64,000 bases of DNA from Merluccius polli. Lineage: Eukaryota > Chordata > Actinopteri > Gadiformes > Merlucciidae. A model generated the notes under the pieces. It searched no databases and was not told the origin of the DNA. It saw only the letters and a program-made list of their open reading frames with translations. The stretch is taken from contig JAOPHQ010000666.1 of the NCBI GenBank assembly GCA_030340625.1, positions 1 to 64,000 on the forward strand. The letters run 5' to 3'. Positions 1 to 60,435 of the stretch are shown piece after piece. Position 1 is the first letter of the stretch. The number at the start of each line of letters is the position of its first letter. The translations under genes were made by a program, and so were the position numbers.

Positions 1-95
1 CACTAGAGGGTAGATTTTGACATGGCTTGTAATGGGTAATCAACATCACACCTGGTGCTAAAATAGGGGACCTTTAATTCAAAGCCCACTTTAGT
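1..95. repeat. Partial copy of a dispersed palindromic repeat
   Basis: The first ~80 bases closely match 51011-51081, the sequence just right of the hAT transposon. Both belong to the repeat family also seen at 36226-36360. The copy is cut by the window edge. A C-run follows at about 107-125. Confidence 0.6.
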
Positions 96-402
96 AGTAT
101 CCAAAGCCCCCCCCCCCCCCCCCCCATCACAGTCCCGGTCCTGGTCTCAGAGGGCGGACACCTGGGGGAGGAACCCTCCTCCCACTGGACAGGTGGGGGG
201 GAGGGTGGCGGGTGCTGGATGGGCAGACCAGTAAACAAGGGAACAAGTTAAAGGTTAAATAAACTTTAAGTTGTTATGAAATAACACACTCATTGCACTC
301 AAGAGCAATTAACAGTATGAGTTTCCCGGCAGGCGCTGCGTGGGCTAGCAGTCGCTCAGCTCCCGGTTGCCAGTGGTTACATCAGCTAGCGTGTAGCATG
401 TT

Positions 403-433
<31 letters not shown>

Positions 434-920
434 CTCCGTGGTTACAGGTGGGTTATTACTGGGAGCAGATGGCAGCATGCTAGCTCTGCATGCTAACATG
501 CTAACGAGAGGCTACCGTGCTCGCGCGCGTTGCACGGCAGGGGTGCAACCACACAGACGTGTCCGGTGGGTTGTCTTATTCTCCCATGATGCATTGCTTT
601 CCCCCACATCCTCCTCACTGAACCACCGATGGACAACTTTATGCAGATATAACATTATAAACATACACAGTCCAACTGGTTATAGTGTCATTCACTTCTA
701 TTCTATTCGTTAAAATCATTTTTTCTTTTGACCAGTGAAAGCAGTCACATGGGTATAAAACCTATTGAATATTGAACACAGGCTATTTTAAACATGCTAT
801 TATTAATAGATGCCTCATCTTCTGTAATGTTTGACCTTAATATTAATCCCTTTATTATCTTCCCTCCTGATATTCGTGTCCCTTCTTCTCCCGGGTGTGT
901 GTGTGTGTGTGGTGGTGAAG

Positions 921-1504
921 TGTACAGGATTTCCTTCCAGCGGACCTACCCTGAGATGAACCAGAGCTCCAGCGAGTGGAAGACCGTCTTGGGGGGTATC
1001 TTCATCTTCATCGGTCTGACCGGCCTGTTGGTCATCTGGCAGAGTTACTATGGTAGCTTCAGAGATCTTGTTCAGCACATATTATACATGATATTATAAT
1101 GTTGATTATTGGGTGATTTAGCACTTAGACACGTCGTTGAAGAGCAGGTAGGGGCACCTTGCTCTATTGTGGACATTGGGGATCGAACCCAGAACCTTTA
1201 GGCTGGGAATCAAACACCCTAACCACTAGACTGTCCTACCAAAACACCTGCATCTCCGCAGCCATATAACCACCGCAACCTTCCTCACCTCCTCCACCCT
1301 CATCACCACCTCCTCCTTCTCCTCCTTCCCCACTTCTCTCCTCCTTCCTCTCCTCCTCCCCCCCCCTCAGTCTACCCGCCACAGCCCCGGACCTTCGATG
1401 AGGATTGGCGGGCTCGCCAGCTCCAGAGGATGCTGGACATGAGGGTGAACCCGGTGGAGGGCTTCTCCGCCAAGTGGGACTACGAGAAGGGCCAGTGGAA
1501 GTAG
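921..1504 (+). CDS. cox4i2: Cytochrome c oxidase subunit 4 isoform 2, last two coding exons
   Basis: Nuclear-encoded subunit IV of mitochondrial complex IV, inner membrane; the isoform 2 lineage is linked to hypoxia-responsive respiration in mammals. Two exons are visible: 921-1052 (acceptor after GGTGAAG, donor TATG|GTAGC) and 1371-1504 (acceptor CCCTCAG). The first encodes the segment with EMNQSSSEWKTV followed by the single membrane helix (GGIFIFIGLTGLLVIW). The second encodes FDEDWRARQLQRMLDMRVNP and ends DYEKGQWK-stop. The QLQRMLDM...NPV pattern resembles isoform 2 more than isoform 1, and the convergent bcl2l1 neighbour matches the mammalian COX4I2-BCL2L1 arrangement. Transit-peptide and matrix-domain exons lie left of the window; no upstream exon was found in 1-900. 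The acceptor of the first visible exon is preceded by a short TG repeat. Confidence 0.93.
1136..1241 (-). repeat. tRNA-headed SINE-like copy, intronic
   Basis: The reverse strand carries a B-box-like GGTTCTGGGTTCGATCCCC and an A-box-like region (TAGTGGTTAGGG), then the shared body around CAATGTCCACA. It lies in the last cox4i2 intron. Related copies are at 7510, 44752, 46482, 53979 and 62577. Confidence 0.6.
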
Positions 1505-1725
1505 AGCGCTGGAGCGAGTGGCACACAGCTGGACCAATAAGACGGGGAAAGCAGCAATGAAGAGGCGGGGCTTCAGTAGACACGTCTGATTTGATTGGGC
1601 AGCTGTCAATATCTAGTCGCAATAGTAGTTTTGTGTGTGTTGTTTGTTTGAGAAAGTTTATCTCTGTTCCACAGGGAGAAATGGCTGTTTTGATGATTTG
1701 AATAAACACGTTGCATCTAAAAATG
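1505..1725 (+). other. cox4i2: cox4i2 3' UTR with poly(A) signal
   Basis: A canonical AATAAA lies at 1701-1706, about 200 bases after the stop codon, which suggests a short 3' UTR ending near 1720. No conserved sequence was recognised within it. Confidence 0.7.
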
Positions 1726-2599
1726 ACTAACAAGATATAAGAGGATTATTTTTTCAGATTAAGTATTTCACCTGTGATAGGCAAATCAGGGTTCTCTTGA
1801 AATGAGACTAACCTGTAAACAAAATACATTTTGAAGTAGCATGCAACGGTCATAAAATACAGCTTTGATAAAATTCACTCAGTTTCGAATGGTCATTTTT
1901 CAATGGTCTCTTTTATTAAAGGCTCCAGCTGCACCATGTGATCCATGATTGACAGAATCATTTTCATGTGGAAAAAACTTTATATATGTCAGAAGCAATC
2001 ATTCTGTCAGCCAATCAACAACCAGAAACAATCCCATTCACTCAGAACCGGAAACCACAGAAGAAGACAATCCTTTACAGTCCAACCTCCAGAATTTTAT
2101 TAGGTTTTTAACACGATTCAAAATGTTACAAATGGCATTTGGAAAGACAGACAGTTGGACAGCCTTTTCTTCTGCACTCTGACCTCTGTTCCCACTACAA
2201 CACATCTCCTAAAACTAACCTGTCGCTAGTCTAGTTCCTCGTGTCGGAAACATCCGTCAATTCTAAAGTTTCAACGCAGGGAACCAAACGGCCTCGCGTC
2301 CAAGCTGGGAACAAGGCCGTTCCAAAGGGTTAAGATGCTTTGATTAACGTTTTGACACCAAATATTTTTCAAAGCCATTACACATCGTCTTCTTCTTTCT
2401 TTTTGTTTCTCCTTAAATATGATGCTAAGCTAAGCTAGCGTGCTACTCTAAAATCACTTTAAATTACTAGAATAGTGTTGTGACACGCAAACCTCGCCGC
2501 CATTCTGGCGTCTCTGCGCCACGGGGGTCAAAATGAGGGAAAGCGCCGTGGAGTTTGTGTTGGGGGTGAGGGTTAGAGGCTCAGGGTAAACGACCGGGA

Positions 2600-20676
<18,077 letters not shown>

Positions 20677-20740
20677 CACGGCGAGGGGTTGTGGTCGGTT
20701 GCTAGCAGGGGGGTTCTGATGCTGGGCTGGCGGTACTGAC

Positions 20741-20785
<45 letters not shown>

Positions 20786-21073
20786 GGCTGGGGTCAGACC
20801 ACCATGTTATAGACCCCCTGCTGTTATCCTCCTCACAGGACAGACAAGGTGGGGGTGTCCACTGACACAGAGCCGACCAATCAGCTCACAGCCTGCAGAG
20901 ACAGGAGAAGGTCAAAGTGTTGACAACCAATGAAAATACTTTGATATACACTGTATATGTGTGTGTGTGTGTGTGTATGAGGTGACTGTAAATATGTGGA
21001 CAGTTGGGATCAGAGTTCATCTCTTTAATTGGATCGTTACATATGGAGCAGATGGCCACGTGTCACTACACCA

Positions 21074-21111
<38 letters not shown>

Positions 21112-21399
21112 GTGTGTGTGGCCTGGGCCAGGTGACAGGGTGCAGACTTCACCCTGTCACCTTGGGGGTTATCTCGTACGTCCAGACACCCTGCCCCCCC
21201 CCCACCTGGTTTGTGTAGTAGAATTTAAAATATGAATGAACACAAGACAAGGAAACCACATCTATATTTAGCGGTACGGTATAAAATATTAGAGGAACTG
21301 AGGACATTTGATGTTTAACCAAGTTATAGTAGTAATCATTCAAATAAAATCTCAGACTCAGACACACACACAATCAGAATATATATTTCTTAATAAATG

Positions 21400-21401
<2 letters not shown>

Positions 21402-21463
<62 letters not shown>

Positions 21464-21492
21464 TATATATATATACATATATACATATATAT
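21402..21492. repeat. (AT)n microsatellite
   Basis: AT/TA dinucleotides with a few interruptions (ATAATAT, ATACATAT). Confidence 0.9.
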
Positions 21493-22399
21493 AAGCACTT
21501 CAATAGCCTACATTGAACCACGGTTTACAATGACGTAAAATATTAAACACAAAGGAGAACAGCGCAGACCTATGCACACTAACATCCTACATCTCCATAG
21601 CAACCCTCAATCACATCTGACAAGACAACAGCCCCACCAGCCAAGCTGGCCACCATTACATTCCTGTCCATGTACTCATCCGATCCCACCATCGAGATAA
21701 CGACATCCCGCTATTGTCATGGTACCACATGCCCCCCCCCCCACCCACCCACACACACACACACACATACGTAGTCGGGGATATCATCTGCGTGTGTGTG
21801 TGTGTGTGTGGGTGTTTTACCTGACCTTTATTGAAAGTCCCACGTGGGCGTTATAAAATAAGTGCTACGACAGCGTGGAAACTCCACGCAAACGCGCGCG
21901 CCTCGCCAACCATGACATCACAACACGGACGCCCAGTGTTGGCCGTGAGAGCAAAAGCATCTGACTGGCGGACATTAAAATATTAAATATTAATTATTAA
22001 ATACAACATCGCTTATGATCAACGGTCCACTCACCTTGTCTCTCTCTGTATGTGTGTGTCTGGTTAACGGCGACCAGAGGTCCTAACACATGTGATGTTT
22101 ACAATACAATGGCCACATGGAGACCAGGGACACGTGGTCAGACACACGTACACACACACACACACAAACGTAAACACATTCAGCTACTGCTCTAGAAACG
22201 CGTCCACGTCGCGACTGACCGTGAAATACTGAGATAACCCGCCATGACGTTATTAAAGTGCGTGTTGTTAGGTATCGACAAATAACACACGGACATTGAC
22301 ACATAACAGTGTAGGTCGTTATAGCCTACGGACGTAACACCCCCCCCCCCACACACACACACACACACACACACGTGACCTCAGTTATCCGTCAGCACC

Positions 22400-23130
22400 A
22401 TAACAAGTCTCCAACATGTGGACCCGCGCTGAACATCCGGTCGCCATGGGCGTAACGAGTCTCTCACCTAACAACGACGACGACAACGAAGACAGCAGCA
22501 ACAGCAGAAGATGTCCCGCGACTGAATGACCGTCGTCCTCTCACACGTCCGCTGCGCAGCCTCCAACCAAACCGACAGACACGACACTACAGCTGAGGTC
22601 CCCAGAGGCTCCTCCTGCCGCCTCTCCTGCCGCCGCGAGGTTTCCGCCTCCTGCCGCCTCCGCGACGCGCAACGCGCCGGCCTTCCTCTCCCATTACGTA
22701 ACGGAGAGCTGCGCTCCTATCACCCCCCCCCCACCACCCAGACCCACAGCTCACGGTACCGGATCCACCGGATCCGCCGGGGCCTCCGCCTCACGACATG
22801 GTTTAGTTTTGGGGGGGGGCTTAAAATCCGGACCCCCTTGACGCGCCGCAGAAATGTGCAATGAACGGAAAAAACGAACATGGCTGTCAGCTGGTGTCTG
22901 GGCAGCTTAGAGATACCGCTTATCGACGCCGGGCGGTCAATACTTCACACTCACAGCGGGGTGTGTGTGGGTGTGTTATGTGTACGAATGGACGGTGAAT
23001 AAGATCCGATATTAACGACATTTAATCCGCAAATTCTCCCGCATATCGAGGCGAGATGTTAACGATGCACCGCGGCGGCGGCAGCGACCCTATTGTTATT
23101 CCGGTTTCTGATCGGTTTCCCAAACGGTGA
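22400..23130 (-). promoter_or_regulatory. bcl2l1: CpG-rich segment, candidate bcl2l1 promoter
   Basis: CpG-dense against the AT-rich surroundings, with a CRE-like ATTACGTAA at about 22693 and CGACGACG tracts. It lies about 1.8-2.4 kb upstream of the bcl2l1 ATG. A reverse-strand donor (TTGTTAG|GTGAGAG) at 22468 would end a non-coding first exon transcribed toward the coding exon. Inferred from composition and position only. Confidence 0.5.
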
Positions 23131-23799
23131 CCTTCCGCAATCGGATGCACCGGAAACTAAAATGGTCAAAGTCGAGGGGATATTCTTACTTGTGGTGTAG
23201 TCTTAAAAACGACCATGTCTGTCGTCCCCCGCAGACCCGTCAGGAACCAAGTCCATTAGGTAGCATTCCGGCTACCAGCGCTGCGAGGACGGAGGAGGTG
23301 GACGGAAGCTCCTAGAGACCCGCCCACTGGGGCCGGAAGAAGGAAGCCCCTGGAGACCCGCCCACCGGCACCAGCCGGAAGTTCAGATTCCCCAATGTCC
23401 ACAAGTCTTCTTGCGCAATATGTTATGTTATAAACCTCTACCTGCTCATCGGTGATGTATCTGATGTTTCCAATGCCACGGTAAATGCGTGACTAAATGA
23501 AGCTTAATGACTAAATAATAATAAATAATAGCGGGCTACTAAATTGTAAACCCCAATAGAGACGTGAAGGCTTTTTAAATCTCACACACACAGAGCACCG
23601 TTACATTTGACCTCACTGGTAACACGTTGCTGTGGGTAAAGATGTCATTAGGAACCCTAATCCCCAACCACAGCGTAAGCTTTTAAAAACATAATTATAA
23701 TAGCGACCATGTTTCATCTTTCCCCGTCTAGACACGTGCTTTTTTTGTGATTGATTTGAAGGCATTATTATAAATATCTCCAGTAACGTCGGCGTCCAT

Positions 23800-23960
23800 G
23801 ACGGGGATTCCCAGCATGCGGGGCGGCTGACGTGACGTCACCCCACTTCCCGAAACAAAGGATGTCAAAGGGTATCCATGGCAACCTTTGTTACCCAACA
23901 ACCCGTGACTCCTCGCCGCGTGTCGCCGTCTGCAGAAACAGCGCGACCGCGCGGCCGCCG
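23800..23960. promoter_or_regulatory. Promoter-like cluster: ZNF143-, CRE- and RFX-type sites
   Basis: TTCCCAGCATGC (23808-23819) matches the core of the ZNF143/Staf motif, TGACGTGACGTCA (23828-23840) contains a full CRE, and GTATCCATGGCAAC (23872-23885) is close to the RFX X-box (GTNRCCATRGNAAC). They fall within 80 bases in a CpG-rich stretch that continues to about 23960. No coding exon is evident nearby; an upstream alternative bcl2l1 promoter is the simplest explanation. Confidence 0.5.
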
Positions 23961-24079
23961 CTGGAAGCGCAGCAACATTAGCAGCATCATCTCACCCAAG
24001 TACAAGCAATACAATACACTTTTAATATCATAACTCAAACAATGGAAAAACGAGGCTGTGACTCGATCAGAATTCAGGA

Positions 24080-25701
24080 TTTATTGATTATTTCACCAAA
24101 TGCTCTCAACATTACATCACAATATTATGTATAGAACCGTATAGCACTTTTCATTTCTATGTATTTTACAGGAAATTGTACAGTTTCATCATATACTGTA
24201 TTTATATATATTTATATATTCCCGAACATCAGGGAAGAAAAAGTACACATCCAGAGCCGAGGAGAGGAATGCTTCAGAAAAAAGAAAGGTTATATGCACT
24301 TTAAATAATTATATATATATAAAAAAAGACCAGTATCAACTCCAAAAGCTTAGTATGAGGGCTTCCCCACACGTTTGGTTCCTTTTTCGACGTGAACACT
24401 GATGTGACAGTTTGACGACTTGACAATCATCGGGAGACAGAAGGGGTGTGTGTAGTTTTCCGTTCACAGCGAGACGTAACTCTTCACAGGTGTGTAAACC
24501 AAGTGTAGAAAAGATGGGTATGGAGTAGGGACTGCTGGCGGTACCTCCCTCTGTACCGGTGGTAGGCTGTTCCGGTGAGACACCCCCCAAAACATCATAA
24601 GGCATAACGGGCACAGGTCTGTGGAGCGCTCCACACGTTGCAGCGGGGGCAGACAAGAGGATGTTGTACACTTTAAGTAGCGCTGCAGCGATGAACCAGC
24701 AATCAGACGGGAATATAATAAAGAATGATATAGAAATAAAAAAAAGATCAAATCAAATAAAAGCAAAATCAGCCAAAAATAAATAAGTAAAATCATCTGG
24801 AGAGGAAGCAAGGAGGGCTGATATTGTGGGATAAAGGTGCAGTAGTGTGTGGGTCGTCATGGAAACCAAGCTGTGCTAGACCCCCATTGGGTTGCCACGG
24901 AAACAGGTGGTTGCCCCCCGCAGCCTCCTGATACACCCTGTAATATTACCACTTTCCAGGTAACCCCACCCCCTTAGGGAGATGAACCAAACAGCCCCCA
25001 TGGTGAAAGGAGCAGGGAGGAGCGGCTGTGGGGTCGGTTTGATTCGTGGTGCGATCACAGTGGGGTCATGTGTCGTCTACACATCTGTGGTATTCACCCA
25101 ACATACCTCACCCACCCTAAAGACATAGAAACATCTCTCAATGTCCACACATCACAACAAACTAACTCAAAACCAACTAAAGTAAAACTTATCAACAAAG
25201 ACACAAACAAAACAAGTCCCAAAATCAGACACACAGTTTGGAATATCAATAAATTATGATTTAGTTTCCAGTTCTTTTAGAGATGAAGGATGGGGTGGGT
25301 GGGGGGGGGATGTGATGTGGTCACAGTGAACACACCCCCCCCCCCCCCCCCCCTCCACGTAGACCATCTGAACCCAGGCTTGACACCTTTAACACTTCTA
25401 ACAACGGAGAGAGGGAAGAGGGAGGAAGGGGAGGGAGAAGGGAAGATGGACAGAAAGCGAGACAGGCGAGAGGGGGAGAGCAAGGGTGCCAAGAACATTG
25501 CACTTCAAAGAGAGTGATGTTGAGAGAAGAACGGCTACAGTCTCCTCTCTCCCTGTCCCCACCTCCATTTGTCACAGTCCAGGATCGGCTGGAGTAGGAG
25601 TGACGGAGGGGGGGGGGGTTAAGGCATTTTAACCCCTTCTCCTCCTCTGTGTCCTAATGCCATGCCTCCTCCCTCCCTCCCTCTCTGAGTCTTTGTGGGT
25701 C
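24080..25701 (-). other. arfgef2: arfgef2 3' UTR
   Basis: From the stop codon at 25702 to a reverse-strand AATAAA at 24085-24080. It contains a C-run (25336-25353) and AT-rich segments. No other gene was recognised. Confidence 0.6.
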
Positions 25702-55806
<30,105 letters not shown>

Positions 55807-56050
55807 CTCTGGCCGGGGAGCTGGGGGGGGGGAGCGGAGGGTTCAGGCCGCCATGTCGGGCCCCGGCCCTGCGGGGAGGCAGAGGGGAGGCTGAGGGGAA
55901 ACCAGGCGGCTGTCGGTGTTGTCAAGACACACACACAGTGTGACCGGTGGAAGGGTTTAGGGTGAGACGGGGAGGCTGGTTGCTGCTGCTGCCTCAGCAC
56001 TGCGGCGCCATGTTTGCCTGCGTCACGTCACGTCACGTGACGTGTCAGTG

Positions 56051-56964
56051 GGGTTAGTTTTGACGTTTCATACTTCGCGTGAATTTCCGGAGTTCAACGC
56101 ATTGCGGAATAACGCCGGCGGTTGGGTTCGCTCGGATATGAGTTATATGAACAAGTTTTGTGTTTTAATAAAATAACGTTGAGTTCACGGTAACGTTAGA
56201 TAATTAAAGTTTTATGTTTCCGCCGGTGACTCCGCCCACAGCTGGTGACGCAGAAATATCGAACTGATGAAAGAAACTGCCGTTTCCAAAATGTCCGCCA
56301 GGCGGCACTGCAGCAACACGAATCTCAACACGTATGTCGAGTCCAACTCAGGGTGGTTTGGCATAAATAGCAGTCCGTGTAAAGCTAATTCTGAGATGTG
56401 TTTCTAAACACATTACACACGTTAGAAAATCATTGCTGGAAACATGTGAAAAGACTGTATAAACATTTAATGTTGAGTTGTGGCGTTAGAAGACCGTTTT
56501 TCTATTTTTCACAATTTTCGCGTTCAGGATTCCATGGGCGGGGCTTAAAGGGTACATGATGACGTAACGCGCTCGCCCTTTGCATTGCCCCGCCCCTAAC
56601 AACCAGAGCGCAGTTGCGTCACTGCTTGTCACGCAAGTTTGACATTTATTAGTTTGACAGTTATTATTTGACAGTTATTAGTTTGGCAGTTATTATTTGA
56701 GTTATTAGTTTGATAGTTATTATAATAATGCTTATTTTTTTCACGATTTTGAATCCTAATTTTATATGCTTGCCGACTTATTGTGGTTAATAACACATTT
56801 TTCTATAGTGTGACAAACTCTAAACACATATTTACTTTTGGTTTACATAGACTTTAAACGATATATTACATCATGCATGTGCTCAATTAATTAATTAATC
56901 ATTTATGTCATCATTTCATTTATCATCAATGTGTAAGTACTCATCCTCTGCGTTTAACCCGTCC
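56051..56964. other. Intergenic, arfgef2 upstream
   Basis: No coding exon seen. A second GC-rich cluster at 56560-56625 has a CRE-like TGACGTAA (56571) and GC boxes (CCCCGCCCC). A short 17-18 bp tandem repeat (GACAGTTATTAGTTTG) lies at 56640-56722. Confidence 0.5.
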
Positions 56965-57945
56965 TATGGGGAGCAGTGGGCTGCCACACAGAGTAACACC
57001 GGGAACTAACTTTCCAGACGTAGGCTAATGCCCTTGCCTTGCCTATGGACACAGAGATTTATTCAGCATGTTTTGTGGTGTGGGAGGAAACCTACGTGAA
57101 CACGGGGAGGTCATACCAACTCCACACAGAAAGGGGACAACATACAAACTCCACAAAGAAAGGGGACAACATACAAACTCCACACAGAAAGGGGACAACA
57201 TACAAACTCCACACAGAAAGGGGACAACATACAAACTCCACACAGAAAGGGGACAACATACAAACTCCACACAGAAAGGGGACAACATACAAACTCCACA
57301 AAGAAAGGGGACAACATACAAACTCCACACAGAAAGGGGACAACATACAAACTCCACACAGAAAGGGGACAACATACAAACTCCACACAGAAAGGGGACA
57401 ACATACAAACTCCACACAGAAAGGGGACAACATACAAACTCCACACAGAAAGGGGACAACATACAAACTCCACAAAGAAAGGGGACAACATACAAACTCC
57501 ACACAGAAAGGGGACAACATACAAACTCCACACAGAAAGGGGACAACATACAAACTCCACACAGAAAGGGGACAACATACAAACTCCACACAGAAAGGGG
57601 ACAACATACAAACTCCACACAGAAAGGGGACAACATACAAACTCCACACAGAAAGGGGACAACATACAAACTCCACACAGAAAGGGGACAACATACAAAC
57701 TCCACACAGAAAGGGGACAACATACAAACTCCACAAAGAAAGGGGACAACATACAAACTCCACACAGAAAGGGGACAACATACAAACTCCACACAGAAAG
57801 GGGACAACATACAAACTCCACACAGAAAGGGGACAACATACAAACTCCACACAGAAAGGGGACAACATACAAACTCCACACAGAAAGGGGACAACATACA
57901 AACTCCACACAGAAAGGTCCCCCCTCCTTGCTGTAAGGCTAACCA
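56965..57945 (+). repeat. Dispersed fish repeat with an internally expanded minisatellite
   Basis: The flanks (GAGCAGTGGGCTGCCACACA at the left; CTTGCTGTAAGGCTAACCAT at the right) match a common teleost interspersed repeat also present at 26040. The core AACATACAAACTCCACACAG plus AAAGGGGAC (29 bases) is repeated about 27 times at 57115-57917, almost without variation except CACAAAGA versus CACACAGA in five or so copies. Confidence 0.92.
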
Positions 57946-57999
57946 TTGTGCCACCAAACAGCACACTCAATGAAATACACGATGCAGGTCTACATATTA

Positions 58000-58666
58000 G
58001 TTTATTTTATCCAGCTCATTGAATCAACAATTACGTATATAATATATCTATGCATTTACACATTTCAGGTTCATCACAACATTGTTTTCATTAAATGTGA
58101 TCATAAAAATGTACATATGTTGATAAGAAAATACTGACAATCTTAAGTACAAATCTAGCCCACCTTAGGATTTATCTGGCAAGCGAAAACATTGCTCAAT
58201 CATTAAAAAAAAAAAAAAAGAGATACTCAAAGCAAAAATAATAAACAATTTAGCCCATGTTGAAGATTTGCCAAGAACAAAATAAAACAAAAAAGTATCT
58301 CCCAAGTGAACAAATATAATCAAATAAATTCACAGTACTGGAAATAAAAATCTGCTATTCCATGATGAGGGAAAAAAAACCTAGCTACCATAAGTTGATT
58401 ATATTTTCTAATAAATTGAATAAACAAAGAAATATTCATTATAAAAAAAAGTAATCATAATGTGTAGGAAAACAATCAGAGAATAAATAACTGTGTTCTG
58501 TTGTACCGTTGACATATGAAGTAAATAAATTAACATGTTTTAATTCATGTTTTCAGACCACTGTCTGGAATGAGACACAAGGCCAACTGCTGCTACTGTA
58601 GTGTGTGTGTTGTGTGTGTGTGTGTGTGTCGTATATATGTGTGTGTATTGTATGTGTGTGTGTATC

Positions 58667-58713
<47 letters not shown>

Positions 58714-59312
58714 CAGTAGTGGGACTGTGGGCAACACAACACTACTAGTAGTCCTACTTGTCTTGCTAGCTCTGCTTAGCATTAGCAGCTAACGCTAACC
58801 ACAGTGAGGAAGTGGTCAGGGTGTCAGGTGTGTGTGTTCAGGGGATTGGACCGGGAGCTGAGGATTATAATGGCACCATGAACCCCTCCTATTGTAGCCA
58901 GGGTGTCCTAGCTTCTTAGTGTGTTATCCCCTCCCTCCCCACAACGTGTGCCATGATTAAAAGTGAGTTCAGCGTTTTGCTGAACTCACGCTGAGTCAGG
59001 TGATCAAAAGCAGGAAGTACCATCCGTTATTTTCCAGTGTAGCGATCATCATGTGTCAATATTAATACAGCTTAAGGGGCCTTGCAGACGCTATGCTGGG
59101 CCAGTCTCTATAGGTCTCTAGTGCTATGACTGCTGTCCAGGTTTCAAGGCGCCGCACTGTAGACAACGTTTACCTCCTTGGTTAAACCTTGGGTCAACAT
59201 TTAATCCTGCTAGTTTACTTCAGTTGTGCGGGGACAGGTGAACATAAAGAATGAAATAAAATAAAAAACTAAATACTAAAGACTGAGAGGGACGCTCCAT
59301 ATAAACGCCTCA

Positions 59313-59366
<54 letters not shown>

Positions 59367-60435
59367 TCCACTGAGATGAGTGACATTTCATGGAGCTGGA
59401 GTCACATTTATATCTGGTCCTGGAGATGGGAGGGGAACATGAGGGGGAAGGAATGGTTCCTGGGTACAGGAAGAGAGACTGACCAAAAAGAGTCACATTT
59501 AAAAAACTGAGGTACAAACGATTCCACACAGAGATAAAAACAATAACAAAACCAAAAACAATTTAAACATGGATGACCAGAGAGATGTCCAGTTTTACCC
59601 GATACTAACATGATCATCTACATTTCATGATCAATTAATCAACCAACCAATCATCGACAGAGGAAGCAAGGAAGGCGGAGCTAAAACATCAGTGGTTTTG
59701 AGTATCCGAGCGTCAGGAAACAAACCCAGACTTGTTTTTCTTTCTTGTAAATCAACCCCTACAGTATGTATTATTGGTCCATTATCGTGACAACGGTCAA
59801 AGTCAGAGTCCTAGAGACGACGGTAGCAACAGTCACATGCTGCAGTCAGCTAAAGGGGGAGTGGCTTAATCCTCTGGTGTAGGAGGGGAGGAGGGGTTGA
59901 GGCAACAAGAGTGATTGTCAATAAAGCTAGCAGATAATTGCTTATAATAGCTTATTACTTATTGTAAGTCACTATGGACAAAAGCGTCTGCTAAGTGCTT
60001 CTAAATGTGAATGTAATAATTAAAGAAAAAAAAGCGTCACATGGTGTGGGTATTGCAGTAGAGGCATGGATTTGAATGTTGATGTAAAACCCTAGAGCCT
60101 CTGAAAAAGAGGTTAAAAAGACGAGTGATTCAGTGTTGTGCTCTCTAGAAGTTTAGCCAAACTCTGACTAGTGTCAGAGTTTTTGTCATGAACATGACAA
60201 AGTTTTACTTCCTCTTATTCATCAGTGTCGCACGCATCGCGAGAGCTGTGCTATGCACGTGATATGACGGATGTATGATCAATATTATTATTATTATAAT
60301 AATTATGGTGATGTTTTGAAATTATATATGTACACTTTATGTGTGCTTTATAAATATGTACCTTCATTTACTGGTTCATGGTGGTTATATGCATATATAT
60401 GTATATGTATATATATGTGTGTGTGTGTGTGTGTT
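58000..60435 (-). other. pard6b: pard6b 3' UTR (extent approximate)
   Basis: AT-rich sequence after the stop codon, with a reverse-strand AATAAA at 58006-58001 as a possible end. It includes TG (58602-58710) and GA (59319-59362) arrays, an L2-type SINE tail near 59940-60015 (ACAAAAGCGTCTGCTAAGTG), and stem-loops at 58963-58989 and 60166-60212. Confidence 0.45.

Larger units (their letters stand above)
20677..24079. other. bcl2l1 upstream and intergenic region
   Basis: No protein-coding exon was recognised. It holds TG arrays (20742-20782, 21076-21120), a perfect hairpin at 21130-21162, an AT array (21402-21492), CpG-rich segments and candidate promoter motifs. Possible non-coding bcl2l1 5' exons end at donors GTGAGTG (just below 22036) and GTGAGAG (just below 22468) on the reverse strand. 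Confidence 0.55.

Noticed and set aside
20677..20679. Upstream GTG as the bcl2l1 start
   Set aside because: The adjacent ATG at 20674-20676 matches the family start and needs no unusual initiation.
57039..58022. Open frames of 265-327 codons on both strands over a repeated peptide
   Set aside because: They are translations of the 29-bp minisatellite in several frames; no domain, no codon bias, no splice context.
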